Source: Gossypium raimondii (taxonomy: Eukaryota > Streptophyta > Magnoliopsida > Malvales > Malvaceae). Taken from it: a DNA stretch of 64,000 bases. Below the pieces are notes generated by a model. That model had not been told where the DNA came from, did no database searches, and saw only the letters and a list, made by a program, of their open reading frames with translations. Positions within the stretch are counted from its first letter, which is position 1, and every line of letters begins with the position of its first letter. The stretch covers positions 55,933,980 through 55,997,979 of the forward strand of contig NC_068575.1 in NCBI RefSeq assembly GCF_025698545.1, written 5' to 3'. A program made the translations under genes and the position numbers. Shown here in pieces: positions 1 through 12,900 of the stretch.

Positions 1-2057
1 TAAACTCTTGACTGACTTGGTGTCACGTGTCAACCGAGCGCCAACTCAATTAGGAAAATTACGAAAAAAATCTTTTTGTAATTAAAATAAGTTATATTGT
101 TTGAGGGTAATTTAATCTTTTGATTTGAAAAAATAATAAAATATACATATGATAAGATTTGAACCCATGCCAATTACATTAATAAAATATTAATTTACCA
201 CTCTACCAAAGCTTAATTTTAATATATTTCATTCATTTTATTATCTTTGTCAACTATATTTATATTAATAGTGTTGTTGATTCAATCCATGTTACAAATT
301 AATTTGGATTTTTCATTTTAATATATTACAAATTTAATATGTTATTATTAATTAGTTTCAAATCAAATGTTTGTGTTATTTATAAACATAATTGTGTTCT
401 AAACATGTGATTTTCACATATGTATACTTGTGATAGAATTTCTAGTATGAATTAATTAGCTATAATTTTAACATAATTAATAAATTTATTTATAATTTAA
501 TGTTAATTCACATTTACACCTTTTATTTCTTAGTTTTCTTAAATAAAAATGACCTTTATACTTTTAGTGACTGAGTTGGTTTCATTCAACTCGTGACACT
601 AAATTTAACAAAACCTTAAATAAAGATAAATAAATTTTAATTGACTAAATAGAATAAATTAATAATTTTTAAAAATTTGTTAAAAATGAAATAATAAATT
701 GTTTATCATGATTATTGAAGCTATAAAATAATAAATAAAATAAAATAAAATAAAAACCCATTCCTCTTTCCTGTAACAAAACCAAACAAACAAGATTTAA
801 ATAATTCCACTTTTCTAATTTTCGGATTTTTGTTATTTTTAAAAAAATAGAAAATTGTGAAATTTTAAAATATATATTTTTGCATTATTATAATATTAAA
901 TTTCAAAGATTTTTATTTTTTAATTGTAAAAATTTGCACAACTTTTAGAAATTTCAACGATTATGTAATTTTTTCAAAACAAGCAATTTATCATTGTATC
1001 TAATGGCGAGTCGAAATTCTTTTTTGGGGTCCGAAATTAAATTGTATATTTTTACGACAGTAAAAATATAATTTCAACATTTTAATAGTCTATATCTTTA
1101 TAACTTTTAAAAGGTTAAATCAAATATTTATCATTTTTGGGGCCAAAGTATAATTTTACCATTACTAATTTAAAATTTTATAAATTATAAAGGGCCTAAA
1201 TTAAAAATCTACCATTTTAGGGAGGGCTATGGCCCCTCTAGGTCTCTTAGTGGCTCCGCCACTTATTGTATCATGATTATAATTTTAAATTCTTTTTGTT
1301 ATTTTAAAAAAAATATATTAATTTTTAATTTTTAAAAAAATTATATTTATTTTATTTTTCAATAGTTGTATGATATTTTTAGAGTATATTTAAATAATTT
1401 TATGGTTTAAAAAATTACAACTTTTGTGTTATTATAATTTGAGATTTTTTCCTTTTATGATTATACAACTTTAAGTAGCTAATATATAGTTTTCCTAGGA
1501 AGGCAAATGCATATTAAGCCTAAATATTTCTTACATGACCAAGAATATAAAATTCATAATTTTGTACATCTTTTCATTAAGTTTGAATTCTTGATTTTTT
1601 TTTTTACATTTTAGATCTTAAGATCTTAATAAATAAAAACATCCAAAACAAGTTAAATATATAACTAAGATAAATAAAATTTTTCCACTCCAACAAAAAG
1701 CATTTTCGTACTTTATTTTTCTAAATTTAAAGATGACAACCATTGATCAATTAAATACATTGTCTAAAACCAATACATTCTAACCTATTCACAATAATTT
1801 GTTAAGACATCATTTTCGTTTTACATGCAAAAAGTCCTAATTTTAAAGGCTCTCACTTGCTGTAAAATCAACTCATTGTATAATGAATTTCGTCAAACAA
1901 CAAAAGCAAAAACAAAGGGAAGGGAAGCTTTATTTCTCAATAAAGGTTTCTCCTTATTTATTTTGGTTGGTAGGAATCATATACTTTTTCTACTATATGG
2001 TTTTTTGTCATCACTAAACGGCAACAAATATATAATATCTTCACTAAAAAAACAAAG
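1..2057. other. AT-rich intergenic DNA with repeat remnants
   Basis: No gene was recognised. About 1085-1262 is an interspersed repeat fragment (runs such as GGGCCTAAATT and CATTTTAGGG, ending in GGCTCCGCCACT) that has a homologue inside a MITE at about 40262-40422. A possible tRNA-like SINE lies near 126-216 and is listed separately. The remainder is A/T-rich, with no reading frame resembling a protein. Confidence 0.6.
126..216 (-). repeat. possible tRNA-derived SINE remnant
   Basis: On the minus strand there is an A-box-like stretch (TGGTAGAGTGGTAA), then about 30 bases, then a B-box-like stretch (GGTTCAAATCT). This is the internal RNA polymerase III promoter layout of tRNA-derived SINEs. 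The cloverleaf is not intact, so it is not a working tRNA. The element edges are unclear. Confidence 0.35.
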
Positions 2058-3942
2058 ATGTTGAGAAAAGAAATGATTGTCGGGGTTTCAATCATTTTTG
2101 TGGTGGGAGTCGCCATTGGTGTTGTGTCAACAGTTCATCGAAATCACAATGATAATGAAACATTATCTCCACAAATGAAGGCAGTGTCTAACTTTTGCTC
2201 ATTTGCCATAAGACTCTCAGCTCTGTTAATAGCACTGATCCTAAAGAGTTCATTTCGAAGGCTATATTGGCAGCTGAGGAAGCAGTCAAGAAGTTTTTCA
2301 ACTATTCTGATTCCCTAATAGTTCAAGTTAAGAACAACAACCTTACAAAGATGGCCTTAAATGATTGTAAGGATATGATGGACTATGCTGTTGATTCACT
2401 TCAAGCATCGTACTCTGAAATTGGTGGTAGTGAATTGCCCTACATTAATGATCACAAAAATGATCTTAGAACCTGGTTGAGCGTTGTTATATCATACCAA
2501 CAATCATGCTTGGATGGTTTCGAACACGATAACAACATGCAAAAGGGTATTATCGATGCTCATGAACTCACAGGTAATGCCTTGACAATAACAACAAAGT
2601 TGTCGGATATTCTTTCCAAATTTGGCATCCAGTTAAATAATACTAGCTCCCATAAACTTTATTCCGTTGAGAAGAATGTATATCCCTCATGGTTCTCAGC
2701 TAAAAACCGCCATCTTTGCTAGGATTGATAATAGCAACTTAAAACCAAATGTTGTTGTGGCTAAGGATGGCAACGGCCAATTCAAAACCATCGGTGCAGC
2801 CTTAGCTACTGCTCCAAAAAAATCCAATATTCGACATGTGATTTATATCAAGGCTGGAATCTATGATGAGTACATCACCGTAGACAAACAATACACCAAC
2901 ATCATGATGTATGGTGATGGTCCAAGAAAAACTATTGTCACTGGTCGCAAGGGTGTCAAAAATGGTGGCGGAATTACCACCTGGCAAACTGCCACTTTCT
3001 GTAAGTTTCTAAGAACTCGAACGATTATATTTTTTTCTAGTCAATCAGGATAATGATTTGATTAATAGAAAAGGTCCTCCATATCAACCAATATAACATA
3101 GGTAACATATAATTATAAAACAACCTATATAGTTTCATAATCTTGTAGAAGACAACTCGAGCTAGTTAATCCATCATAATTATTACCCATGATGGTATTT
3201 TACAATAAAATGATTTCATAATTTTAATGGTGCAGCTGCTATTGGGAATGGGTTCATTGCCAAATCCATGGGATTCCAAAACACCGCTGGTCCTGAAAAG
3301 CACCAGGCAGTAGCTCTTCGCATTCAATCAGATAAGTCAGCCTTCTTCAATTGCAGGATAGATGCCTACCAAGACACCTTGTACAATCAAGCAAATCGTC
3401 AGTTATTTCGCAATTGTGTCATCTCTGGAACCATTGACTTCATCTTCGGTGACTCTCCTACTGTTATCCAGAACTCATTGATCATTGTAAGGAGGCCAAT
3501 GGATAATCAATTCAACACAGTAACAACACAAGGCAAGGACTTCATTGATGAGAACACTGGTACTGTAATCCAAAATTGCAAGATCGTCCTTGAGCAAAAG
3601 CTCTTCAATGATAGGTTCAAAATAGCAACATACTTGGGTAGGTCGTGGAAGAAATTTTCTACAACTATTATCATGGAATCCACATTGGGTGACTTCATTA
3701 AGCCTGAAGGGTGGATACTCTTTGAAGGACCTGATAAAGTCAATTATGAAGAAACCCTTTACTATGCTGAGTACAACAATCGTGGCCCTGGTGCTAACCT
3801 CAATGCAAGGGTCAATTGGAAGGGTTACCACAAGATCGATAGGGTGACTGCCATGCAATTTACTATCCAATCATTCCTTTTAAGCAAAAAGAATTGGTTG
3901 CCACTGATTGGTGTTCCTTTCACTACTGCGTTGAGATATTAA
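2058..3942 (+). pseudogene. PMEI-PME pectinesterase with two frame breaks
   Basis: Pectin methylesterases remove methyl esters from cell-wall homogalacturonan. In this class the enzyme follows an N-terminal inhibitor (PMEI) domain. Exon 1 is 2058-3000 and exon 2 is 3236-3942, with a clean GT-AG intron that keeps the reading frame (TATF/SAIGNG). A membrane anchor or signal (VGVSIIFVVGVAIGVV) opens the protein, followed by PMEI (about 2195-2640) and the catalytic domain (about 2740-3942). Catalytic motifs are present: QAVALR, YQDTLY, GTIDFIFG and LGRSW, where LGRPW is usual. Frame breaks lie near 2200, where the first PMEI cysteine spacing is short and suggests a deletion, and near 2715, where one extra base separates AKNRHL from ARIDNSN. 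The catalytic part after the second break is open to a normal end. It could be a recent pseudogene or carry sequence errors. The family call is secure and the pseudogene status is likely. Confidence 0.8.
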
Positions 3943-5029
3943 GGATTATATACTCTAACAAATTAAATTGGAGAAATCAATTATCACAAAAACTTAAACA
4001 AGTAAAAGAACATTATAATGTTCTCTTAGCATGTAGAAATATCAAACGGAGGCGCATCATTTTTCATCATAGATTTTCTCTTTGCAAGCTTTTAGAGATC
4101 GTTCTAAGGTTGCCTAATTCTGGGTCTTTATTTTGCCACTTTATTGTGATTAGAACAAAAAGAGTTCACTTTATATATATTAATTAGTATCATCTATATC
4201 ATTTCTTTAAATATATTATCACATCCTATATATAGACTATATTATGGCACACTCATGATGTAAGTGAAAAAATATGTAAAAATTTTAAATAAAGTAAAAT
4301 AAAAACTCAAATATGACTTTAGTTAAAATAAAAACCAAATATATCATGGGTTCAAATAACATGATTCTCATCATCAACTTTTAATAGTTGAAAATTGAAT
4401 ATTGCAACCAAACAATCCTAGGCATATATGATAAACTCCTATGTCTCTACAACTATAGAAACTCCATCATTTGACTATATTAGGATCATAAGCAAACTTT
4501 AAGAGTCATCCTCAACTATTTTATTACTAATTTGTTTATTATAATTAATTTAACAGGAAATTCATACATTCTTACTACTGAGTTGACCATATTTGATCCA
4601 TTAATGATAGTTTTGTGATAATTTTCTCGCTCTTGTACTTTGAAGACTAGAACTCTTACCACTAAATTCTCCCCTGAGAACTTAGCTTGTAAAATTACAA
4701 GACAAATGTTTTACAATCAAATGTAGTCACACAAATAATGTTCCTCACTTGAACAGATTAAGTGCTCTAAAAAAATTAGTACATCAACTTATACAAGTTT
4801 ATCAATTGTATAGACTTTTTCGAGACTTCTAACATAACGAAAATCTATCACAATCTCCATTAAACAACAACTAAACTAGCTGAATACAATATAACAACAA
4901 TCAAGGTAAAAAAAAAAGGACTATTGGTAGCAAACACTTCAACTTTCCAAATTGATCCAACTTTCTAGAGCCAAGGAATTAGATAAACATGATCCTATTC
5001 TCCAAATATGTTTCTATAGGTGATATGAT
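3943..5029. other. intergenic, no gene recognised
   Basis: This is AT-rich sequence downstream of the pectinesterase. No reading frame here resembles a known family. No clear inverted terminal repeats were seen. Confidence 0.5.
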
Positions 5030-7335
5030 ATTCACTGATGGGTCAGATATAATCTACAATCTTATCTCAATCCAGATATGATCTTTGTGATTATTCAACA
5101 AACTTGCACTATCGACTTTACTATGGAGGCCGAATATATGGCTACTTTTGAGGCAACAAAAGAAGCAATTTGACTTCAAAAGTTCTTAACCGATATTGAA
5201 GTCATTCCTGGTATAGAAAAAGGTATAACACTGTATTGTGATAACAATGCTGCAATAGCTAATACCAAGGAAATGAGAAGTCACAAAAGGATCAAACACA
5301 TTGACCGAAAGTATCACTTGATACGAGAGACAATAGCCGATGGGATAGTAAATATGGTGAAAATAGCTTCTGAAGATAACATTGCGGATCTATTTACTAA
5401 GACTCTTCTAACTAGGAGTTTTAACAAACAATTGAGGATATGAGAATGCGAAACATGACACATTTACTTCACTGGGAAAAGTGGGAGATTGTTGGGAAAT
5501 GTGTCCATATTGTAGTAAACATGTAACTATTTTCTATGTATTTGAATGATGGATAAATAAATAAAGTTAATTTCACATTTCACTATTATATCTTTTATGT
5601 TTCTATCTTTCATGTTTTGCATACATAGCAAAATTGTGACAAACAAATATTAGTTCATTGATTGTCTAAGTTCAAGTTGATGATAAGTGGCACGATAATA
5701 ATGTTTATATTGCGAGAAAGATAACTTATTTCAGTAGATAATCTAAACGATTTCGTAATCCCGTAAAAGAATCAAAGTGAACATTTAATTCAAATATATA
5801 GAAGGATTATTATGTCGTCTACAATTCCAATTAGGGAGATAGCTAGTCTTGGCTATCAGAGCAGTTGACTCCACGAGTAGAGACAAAAATATACTCATTG
5901 GAAGAATGATACATTAGACTTGACCCAAGTATAATTAATTCACATTAGACTTGACCCAATTATAATTAATTCTGAATCCGTTTGTGAATTAATTTACTTG
6001 TGGCATTCATAGTGTGACTTTCCTAAATCCCGAGTTAATCACTGACCATGCGTATGTAACTCATGTGTTTTGATATAATTTGAGGCTTATGCTCTAAAGA
6101 TGATCGATAGCCAGAATGTTTGGTACATGACTTGTGTATGGCATGGCTTTCCTAGCAACAATGAAATTCATTGCTCAATTAAAGAGTTAACGATATCCTC
6201 TCATTGGCATTGTGTGTATTGGTAAATATGGAATGTGGCTACGAGTTGCTTGTTCTCAAATAAGCAATTTATCACAGTCATTAGTTGGCAGTGATCATAT
6301 TAACCATTAAGAAGACACAATGTTGACAATGAGATAAAATATAATTGTATTGAGTGGACGGATTTAACTCAAAGAAATCAATGATATCATATAAGGGTAA
6401 CACACGCATGGTGAGATCATTGGACAAAGTAGGTGGATAAATTGTTTTGGTAAAGAGTATACAATAAAGAGTTTTTAATCATAATACTTTTTGTGGACTG
6501 ACTCCATGATTAAGTAAATTACGAAATAGCGGGACGATGCTTCTAGACATTATGTATTTGATTGGTCCTTCTGCTAGCTCAACAAAAGTTCGATCGAACT
6601 GCATTCGAATCAGAAAAAAATTCTACGACTTTAGACATAATTTAATTGAGTCAATTTATTCGAGTGGAATTAAATTAGGTGGTCTTGTGAATTTTTCAAT
6701 TAGAGAATTTAATTGAAGAATTTTCTTGAAAAATTAATTAGGAAAATCTCAGTGATTTTTAAGAAAATCAAGTTTAATCAAGTAAAATTAAATTAATCAA
6801 ATTAATTAAAATAAATATGATATTTTTGGAAATTGATTTTCAAGTCAGACATTTGGTTTGAAGGGTAATTGAACTTGAAAATTGGACCTGAGATCGAAAA
6901 TTGAACCCGAGACTAAAATCCAAAAACTGATTGAATGTGGCCTTGTGTATGAAGCAGGGTAGACGATCCAACTAGTGGCTGGACCGAACCGGTCGGGTCG
7001 TCACTAGCCCAAATTGAACCGACAACAGTTAAACCGATCAAGCCCATTCGAGCACGTTGGTAATGGCACAGTTGGGCATGGCGACTATGACGGTGACGAT
7101 TTGGCAGCCAACGGATGGTTGGCGGCGGCGGTTCTTCGGTGGTAGAGGAGTGAAAAAATTAGACTCCTAGTGGGACTCTACCGGGTAACTTGATTTCAAA
7201 TTAACTTTTCCAAACATAATATTGTTTTAACGAATTTAATATTAAATTAAATTTAATATTTATCTAGATAGTATTTTCTTAATATTAATATGAGATATTA
7301 ATTTAATATTAATCGAGTTAAGACTCAATAAACTA
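5030..7335 (+). mobile_element. fossil Ty1/copia LTR retrotransposon, 3' part
   Basis: About 5030-5440 encodes the end of a copia polyprotein (reverse transcriptase/RNase H region), recognisable by peptides such as YCDNNAAIANTKEMRSH and HIDRKYHLIRET. A purine-rich stretch then leads into TGTTGGGAAATGTG at about 5491, a typical copia 3' LTR start. The LTR-like sequence probably runs past 7 kb, but its end is not resolved and a MITE sits near 7339. Only the 3' portion is present and it is broken with several breaks. It looks old. Confidence 0.6.
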
Positions 7336-7338
7336 TAA

Positions 7339-7860
7339 GGGTGTTCATAGTTCGGTTAAAATCGAATTAATCGACCGAACCGATCTAATTCAGTTAATCG
7401 GTCGGTGGCCGAATTTAGTTCGGTTGGAGGTCGGTTAATGATTTTTTAAAATTTCGATTATCAGTTAATTCGATTTGAAATTGGGTAATTAACTGAATTA
7501 ATCGAAATAAATAAGATATTATATATAAGATTTTTTATATTATCAATGTATGTTTTGAACAATTATTTTTTATATTAATAGAAATAAATAATATATAATA
7601 TATATTTTTGAACTATTAAAAAAATGAACATTAGCTATGTATTTTTTATACGTTTTATACTTATTTTAACCAAAAGACAAAAACATATATAAATTTCGGT
7701 TAATTCGGTTAACCGATCGAATTAACGAAATATTTCGGTTCGATTAATGTGTTTGAAAAAAAATTCAGTTTGATTAATGGTTAGAGATTTTTACATTTCG
7801 GGTAATTCGGTTAATAGTAATTCAGTTCGGTTAATAACTGAACCGACCGTTTGAACAGCC
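7339..7860. mobile_element. TAA-flanked MITE, GGGTGTTCA family, copy 1
   Basis: Terminal inverted repeats are GGGTGTTCA on the left and TGAACAGCC on the right. A TAA adjoins the left end and TTAA the right, which fits the 3-bp TWA target duplications of PIF/Harbinger-type elements. The interior is built of degenerate repeats of TTCGGTTAA in both orientations. A second copy with cleaner ends lies at 40118-40502. Superfamily assignment is inference. Confidence 0.6.
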
Positions 7861-8829
7861 TTAATTGGGTATGCACTTAGAATTTTTATTTTGACCTATA
7901 CATGTTTATGTCATGAAATTCGACTTTTGATGAATTTCTGAAGATGTTCTCATGCATGCCTTTAATAAATCATTTTGGCCTAAATACTTTTATTATTGCT
8001 TAACCCAACCAAATGGAATATCGGTTACTTATTGAGTAGTTTGTACTCGCTCTCTCTTTTACTATTTTACAAGTTCAAGTTTTAGTTGTGTACGTGGGAT
8101 ATCTGGGGAGTGACGTTTTTAGACTTGATATATTGTCTTAGAAAGTTCTAAAATGATGATACTTAGATTTTCAAGATTAATGGATACCACCACTCAAATT
8201 TTAACTTTTGATTTAAAGTCTCAATTTACTTTATTTATCTCAAAACTTAATTTCAGATTCTCAAACTCTATAAATATTTATAAATTGTAATTGGATATTT
8301 TATTAAAAAAATGTGTTTAGCTTGTTTAATTTTAGCTTAACATATCCGTGAGATTTCGAGGTCTGAAAATTTCTTACATGATATATTTCACATTCGCATC
8401 AAAATCAGACATCTTCTCTTGTAAATTAATTGTTCTTGGAAAATGTTCTTAATTTGGTATAATAACGGCAAAATCGTTCCAGGAAGATGCCTCCATAGAT
8501 GAATATGCAACCAAATTAAGTACCCAAAAGAATCTCAATTATTAGAACCTAAAAGAATCTAAGAGTAAGAGGATTTATTTATTTCTCTAAGTCATCCTCT
8601 TAAGCTATATACTCTTGGATTGTCAAATTTAAGTACAGATTTTTTTTATTTATGTTGATGGGTTTTTATGGTTCCAGTTGTTCTTTTTTAACCTTTTTGT
8701 AACTGGTGATGTTGCTCATACGATATTTCTAATTTAAATAATGGAGTCCTTGTAAAAACAGACTGTAAACTTGTCTCAGTCTTAAAATTACATGGTAGTT
8801 GTCTTAAGAAGCATGCAATGCTCATTTGT
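7861..8829. other. intergenic, no gene recognised
   Basis: This stretch may hold the rest of the LTR interrupted by the 7339 MITE, then the upstream region of the kiwellin-like pseudogene. No coding sequence was recognised. Confidence 0.4.
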
Positions 8830-8838
8830 ATATAAACC
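8829..8838 (+). promoter_or_regulatory. TATA box of the kiwellin-like gene
   Basis: The motif TATATAAA lies about 70 bp before the ATG at 8902. This spacing suits a plant TATA box plus a short leader, and suggests the gene kept its own promoter when it decayed. Confidence 0.5.
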
Positions 8839-8901
8839 CCACCACCATTTTCATGTTTCCCTCACCAACCATATAATAAGTAACAATAGAGTTCAGTCAA
8901 A

Positions 8902-9469
8902 ATGAACAACAAGGCTTGTTCTGCATTCGTTCTTCTCATCTGTTTTCTCTTGATTGTTTCAGACTGTTAGACAGTTGAAGCAGATCCAAAGACTTGCAAG
9001 CCAAGTGGCAAGATAAGAGGGAAAAGCCTCCTAAGGAACATAATACAAAACATGACTCCAATTGCTGCAAAGAAGGCAAGCTTTATGACATTTGTCCCCA
9101 CAAGTTTCAAACCATATGAAGGCAACCCAGACTCTCAACGTACGGCTTCGATGATGGTGAGGATGGCCGCGGACCATCTGAATGTGATAACAAGTACCAC
9201 TCCAATAAAGAACTTGTGGTGGCATTTTCAACAGGATGGTTCAACAAGGAAAAAAAAGGTGTCTCAAGTATATTAACATACATGGGAACGGAAAAACTGT
9301 TAAAGCTAAAGTTGTCAATGAATGTGACGCCACAATGGGCTGTGATGGTGGACATAGTTACCAACCTCCATGCGTTAATAACATCATCGATGACACGGTC
9401 TGGGAGGCCTTGGGAGTGACTACTGACCAACGGGGTGGATGGACAATTACTGGTCAGATGCATGATTGA
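8902..9469 (+). pseudogene. kiwellin / ripening-related (grip22-like) pseudogene
   Basis: Kiwellins and ripening-related proteins are small secreted, cysteine-rich proteins with a double-psi beta-barrel. Some bind fungal effectors. The start MNNKACSAFVLLICFLL is a signal peptide. Downstream come CKPSGKIRG, then NCCKEGKLYDICPHKFQT, then [17 protein letters not shown] and [11 protein letters not shown], and lastly [29 protein letters not shown] and [14 protein letters not shown], ending at 9469. These follow the family order to its normal C-terminus. Three lesions are visible: a TAG just after the signal peptide (about 8968), a TGA after CPHKFQTI (about 9117) and a frame change in the A-rich tract near 9252. 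No intron could bypass them all, so the gene is very likely dead in this haplotype. Confidence 0.75.
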
Positions 9470-9944
9470 TTTAAGCAAAGAGAATAAGGATATTAGATAG
9501 CAGAAGAAAGATTCGGCTTTTATCTTGAGGCCTGAAATCAAACTCCCCATTAATAACTCCGCTTGGGTCCCATGATTCAGTTTGCGTTTTAGTTTTTCCT
9601 TCTCCATTTACTTTGTTGTATTGCCAATACAACAGTTCCAGGGGAATGATTAAAAATTCTCTAATTGTAATTATGACTACAATAGTTTGACTTGACATGC
9701 CTTGGGAGTGTCCTAAGTCAATGGATCAGATTGGATACCAGACAATGGGGACAATTTCTTCCAGTTAAGTCAAAGGCATCACATATCTGATTCTTTCCAT
9801 TTATTTGGCTAACACTGAATGCATAAAGTTTTATATCAGCATTCACCAAAAAACAACTACTGGCAAGAAATCAGGCATTAAAAGCATAGCTGGACAACCA
9901 GAATCTAAAACTGATAATTGCATGAAAATCTTCCATAACCTTAT
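9470..9944. other. spacer holding likely 3' ends of two genes
   Basis: This is the tail-to-tail spacer between the kiwellin-like pseudogene (+) and the MCTP gene (-). It probably holds both 3' untranslated regions. No other feature was recognised. Confidence 0.5.
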
Positions 9945-12900
9945 TTACAACATACTATCTGTCCTGGCGGGCAAACGTCGGAAGAAGTTAATTGGTGCCG
10001 CGGGTATCTTGTGGCGAAACCTGGGATGCCTCATAAAGTAAAGTCCAGCTATAAGAGCAAACACTTGGAAAGGTGTCACATACAATACAATGGCTGCTGC
10101 AAGACAGAATATCACAAATATGGTAGTGGCTCGAGGATCCCGCCAGCTTAAGAGTGCCTGAAAACGCTCGCCTTGATTGGCTATGTCACTCACAACACTC
10201 TGAACTCTTCCTGCCACACTCCTTAAACGATCATATCTCATCCGAACTAGATCCGAGCTCCTTGATGCAGGAAAGGACTCAAATTCTTCATCTAGTTCGT
10301 CAGGAGAAACTGCATCTGCGCAAGAGAGGCTTGTGTCCATGTGGGGAGGGTACCTTGGCCGATAACGATACTTCCATACCCCTATCAGGAACATGTATAG
10401 GAAAACTGTTGATAAAATCAGCTCTGGAAAACAAACCAGCATTACAAATAGGAAATGCACCAGCACTGTTGTCATTGGGTTCTTCCACTTGCAAACTTCA
10501 CCAAACCATTTTCCAACTTCAAATAATCCTGAGAAAACCGATGTCAGGCGCAAAAAGTTTGCCTTGCTGCGCCTCATGCTCCAAAGATGAGCATTTGCAT
10601 CAGACATGTATTCAATTACTTCTCTCCTGAGAGGTGGTTCAGCCCGACCAAGCCGAGCTGCCACGATATTCACAGCCTGGTATCGCAGCATGTCTTGTTG
10701 TATCACACTCAATGGCCTTTTGTAGTGCATCTTTGGCAAAAGGGGTCGTGAGTATTGAAACATCATACTAAGCATTGATGTCGATGAAAATCGTATTGCC
10801 AAATGCAATTCACCCATTTTCTTGACACCAGATGGATGAAGAACCAGCAGTGGATAACTGTGTGTGTAAACTCGACCAGTTTCTAGAGTAGATATACGAA
10901 TCCGGACCTTTCCAATTTTAATATCCTTGTTTCCATTGGAATCACCTATCTGAGAATTATCAAAGACCCCCACAGTGAGAACTGTGGCTGGATCATAAAC
11001 TTCCCATGTGTACTGCTCATTATATTTTGGGTTCAGGCTATTTACTATGGTTCGAGTTCGAACCCATTTGTGGCCGTACTTTGCCACACAATACGTATCT
11101 GATGTACCTTTCCCATCCTTTGTTTTCATCGGTTGGAGCCGATCGGCATTCAAAATTCCAAGTTCCAGAACACCGACTGATGATTTCCAGAGCTGCTTTG
11201 CTGTTGGCCGCAGATCACTGCTATACTGGGTTGACTCATCAAGCACATGGTATCCTCCATCAAGACAAACACAAACATGGAGCCTACTATGAAACTTATC
11301 TTTCTTTGCACGATCCCCATCCATGGCATCTGATAAAGATTTCTCCAAGTTGTACCACCGAGTACGGACAACTCGGTCATCCGCACGCTTTTCAACAGAG
11401 TTCAATGGTACAACGGCCTTTCCCATGGTCTCATCCTTATTAGATCCCACACGATCTTCAACTGAAAATATGAGATGATCTTCAAAGGGTTCTGAAGTAA
11501 CAAACATAAACTCCTGGTTCCAGATTGGATTCAAATTTCGAGGTTGAACTGTTTTTGTCTTTAAAATCTGGTTACCAATCTGAACCTTAACATATACATC
11601 AGGAAACCTGTTCTTGTCTGATGGAACAAGGTCTTGTGCCTCGATAACATTAACTCGGACATACCATAATCTTGGAGAGTGATAAACTTTTGAACGGATA
11701 TATGCGGAGGCAATGGAAGTGCTATCGCCGGGGGCAAAAGCATCTGAGTGCCAGGCATCCGGAAAAGTCTCGTCAGCCTGCGTGCCATACCAAACTGCAA
11801 GCATCAGTTCTCCTTTCTTTTTCTCTCCTTTCTTGTCTTGTAGCCGATACCATTCTGGAGCCAATGGACTGTCCGGTGGAACTCTCATCGGAACCTCATG
11901 GAGGTCAAAGCGCACAATCCCAACAAAGTCATCTTTCACTAAATCCTTATCCTTGAGAACAACTTCCAACACAGTTGACTGCATTGTTTCCCTGGCAAAG
12001 GCAAACACTTGATTCCACTCGGGATTTTGGTTCCTCTCATAATGCTTTGTGATTCCTTTGTAGTTTCCAACTTTTACTTCAACATATGGATCAAGGCTGC
12101 CTGTCAAATCTTTTGAAGGAAGATCTCGGGCTTTTACCACTCGCACAAAAAGGTATCTCATCTGTTCAACAAGGTCATAAGTGCTTGTTGGCCTGTCTCC
12201 TCGTATGACTCGGCCTCCAATAATTCGTCCTTCTCCAAGGAATGGGCTCGTCTCTTTAAGAGCAAAATCAGATGGTTGTGAATGTGATGATGAACCTGAG
12301 AACATGTGAACAACTTTCGCTGCCTGTGGTTCGGATTTCATCTCATGTACTCCATAATTCATTTGTTGTTGGGGTGGCACTGAGGTAAAATTTTGCTTTT
12401 GTTGCGAGTGGTTTGCATTTGGAAGATGATGAAATGTATGCCTTTTATCAGTTTTCTCTTTAGGAAGTGAACTCGGGAAGTTTGGAGTTTGTGCATAACC
12501 TGAGCCTACGTCTGTATCCAAAAAAGATTCCATTGCTGGAAGTGGATTTGATAATTTGATTGAAGGGTCATCAGTTAAAAATACCTTCAAACCGAGCTCT
12601 CCTTTTGCATGGGAGAAAATGGTTCGTTTTTCAAGAGGGTAGTGCATAACAACCGCATCAGAGTAGGGCACGAAAGACGTTCTGGTGAGACGAAGCTTCC
12701 CAAGACAGGTTTTGGTGTTGTTTGCTTTGTTATGGCTGTAAACATAGGCTTCAAGAGGGAGCTTGATGAAGTTGTTAGGATCAGAGATGTTGAAATAGAA
12801 ACTCTCATTCCAGACTGGATTGAGATCGTTTTCTTTAGTGGTGGTGCGGAATCTCTGGTCGTCAAAATGAAGCTCCACGAATGGATTAGACGAGCCTTTC

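Noticed and set aside
10154-11956. Several plus-strand open frames inside the MCTP gene
   Set aside because: They are antisense shadows of the conserved C2-domain coding sequence and resemble no family.
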